This document shows positions 50,340 through 50,346 of a stretch of DNA of 50,346 nt, piece after piece; the first letter of the stretch is position 1, and the number at the start of each line of letters is the position of its first letter. Source of the DNA: JANMEX01 sp043776635 (lineage in GTDB: Bacteria > Pseudomonadota > Alphaproteobacteria > Rhizobiales > Rhizobiaceae); NCBI GenBank assembly GCA_043776635.1, contig JAYVRA010000093.1, forward strand, positions 1-50,346. Direction: 5' to 3'. Made by a program: the position numbers and the translations under genes. The notes beneath the pieces were generated by a model that did no database searches, was not told where the DNA came from, and saw nothing but the letters and a program-made list of their open reading frames with translations.

Positions 50340-50346
50340 GTTCACC
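50251..50346 (-). repeat. Terminal inverted repeat, right copy
   Basis: Reverse complement of bases 1-96 apart from three mismatches at the positions matching 66-68. It begins with CTAG at 50251-50254, inside the 3' end of the aminotransferase gene, and runs to the window end. A CTAG target is known for some IS5-group elements. The element's identity is open. Confidence 0.85.

Overview
The window reads as part of an alphaproteobacterial chromosome, most likely from the order Hyphomicrobiales (Rhizobiales). I infer this from the dksA / FliO-domain gene / cckA / recA / alaS / icd neighbourhood, a single-cysteine DksA, the two-subunit NodE/NodF-like synthase and carrier protein, the split XdhC with CoxD/CoxE, and GAAC-type motifs in front of recA. 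No rRNA, tRNA, CRISPR array or transposase gene is visible. The two window ends carry the same 96-bp sequence in inverted orientation. It cuts a cytochrome bd oxidase gene on the left and the last codons of an aminotransferase gene on the right, so the ends look like contig breaks inside a dispersed repeat or insertion element.

Layout: 0.1-0.8 kb, 3' part of cioB/cydB plus a 32-residue DUF2474 partner. 1.5-3.7 kb, icd, a GNAT acetyltransferase and a secreted HExxH protein. 3.8-7.7 kb, alaS and recA. 7.7-14.7 kb, an accessory block: an N-acetylglucosamine-kinase-like gene and psuK, then an insertion-like stretch with a wrecked fatty acid hydroxylase and a TacA/TacT pair whose toxin has a nonsense codon, then psuG, an OmpA lipoprotein and a NodE/NodF-like pair. 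14.8-19.7 kb, cckA, FliO-like, dksA and sixA. 19.8-25.5 kb, ycjX/ycjF, a small secreted protein and the fol genes with a frameshifted BrnA-like gene among them. 25.5-28.9 kb, a RelBE-like module, ferredoxin reductase plus ferredoxin, an HPt protein, a GFA-domain protein and a DUF559 nuclease. 29-32.6 kb, cysS, map and radC.

32.8-36.2 kb is the least explained part: six same-strand genes for exported proteins. Four are paralogues that all end in Arg-Cys-Glu and carry a second conserved Cys near the mature N-terminus. They enclose a small PapD-N-domain-like protein and a Lys/Ala-rich exported protein. It resembles a minimal surface-fibre or adhesin locus without an usher, and I could not match it to a named system.

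36.4-47.5 kb is built around molybdenum-hydroxylase maturation: a MoeA-like/MocA fusion, XdhC in two pieces and CoxE on the minus strand, and CoxD with a thioredoxin-like protein on the plus strand 6 kb away. Between them lie an SDR, a low-GC PIN-domain pair, purB, a membrane protein, a periplasmic binding protein and a flavin reductase. No molybdenum hydroxylase structural genes are in the window. The last 3 kb hold a VOC ring-cleavage-type dioxygenase, an RBBP9-type hydrolase and the aminotransferase cut by the terminal repeat.
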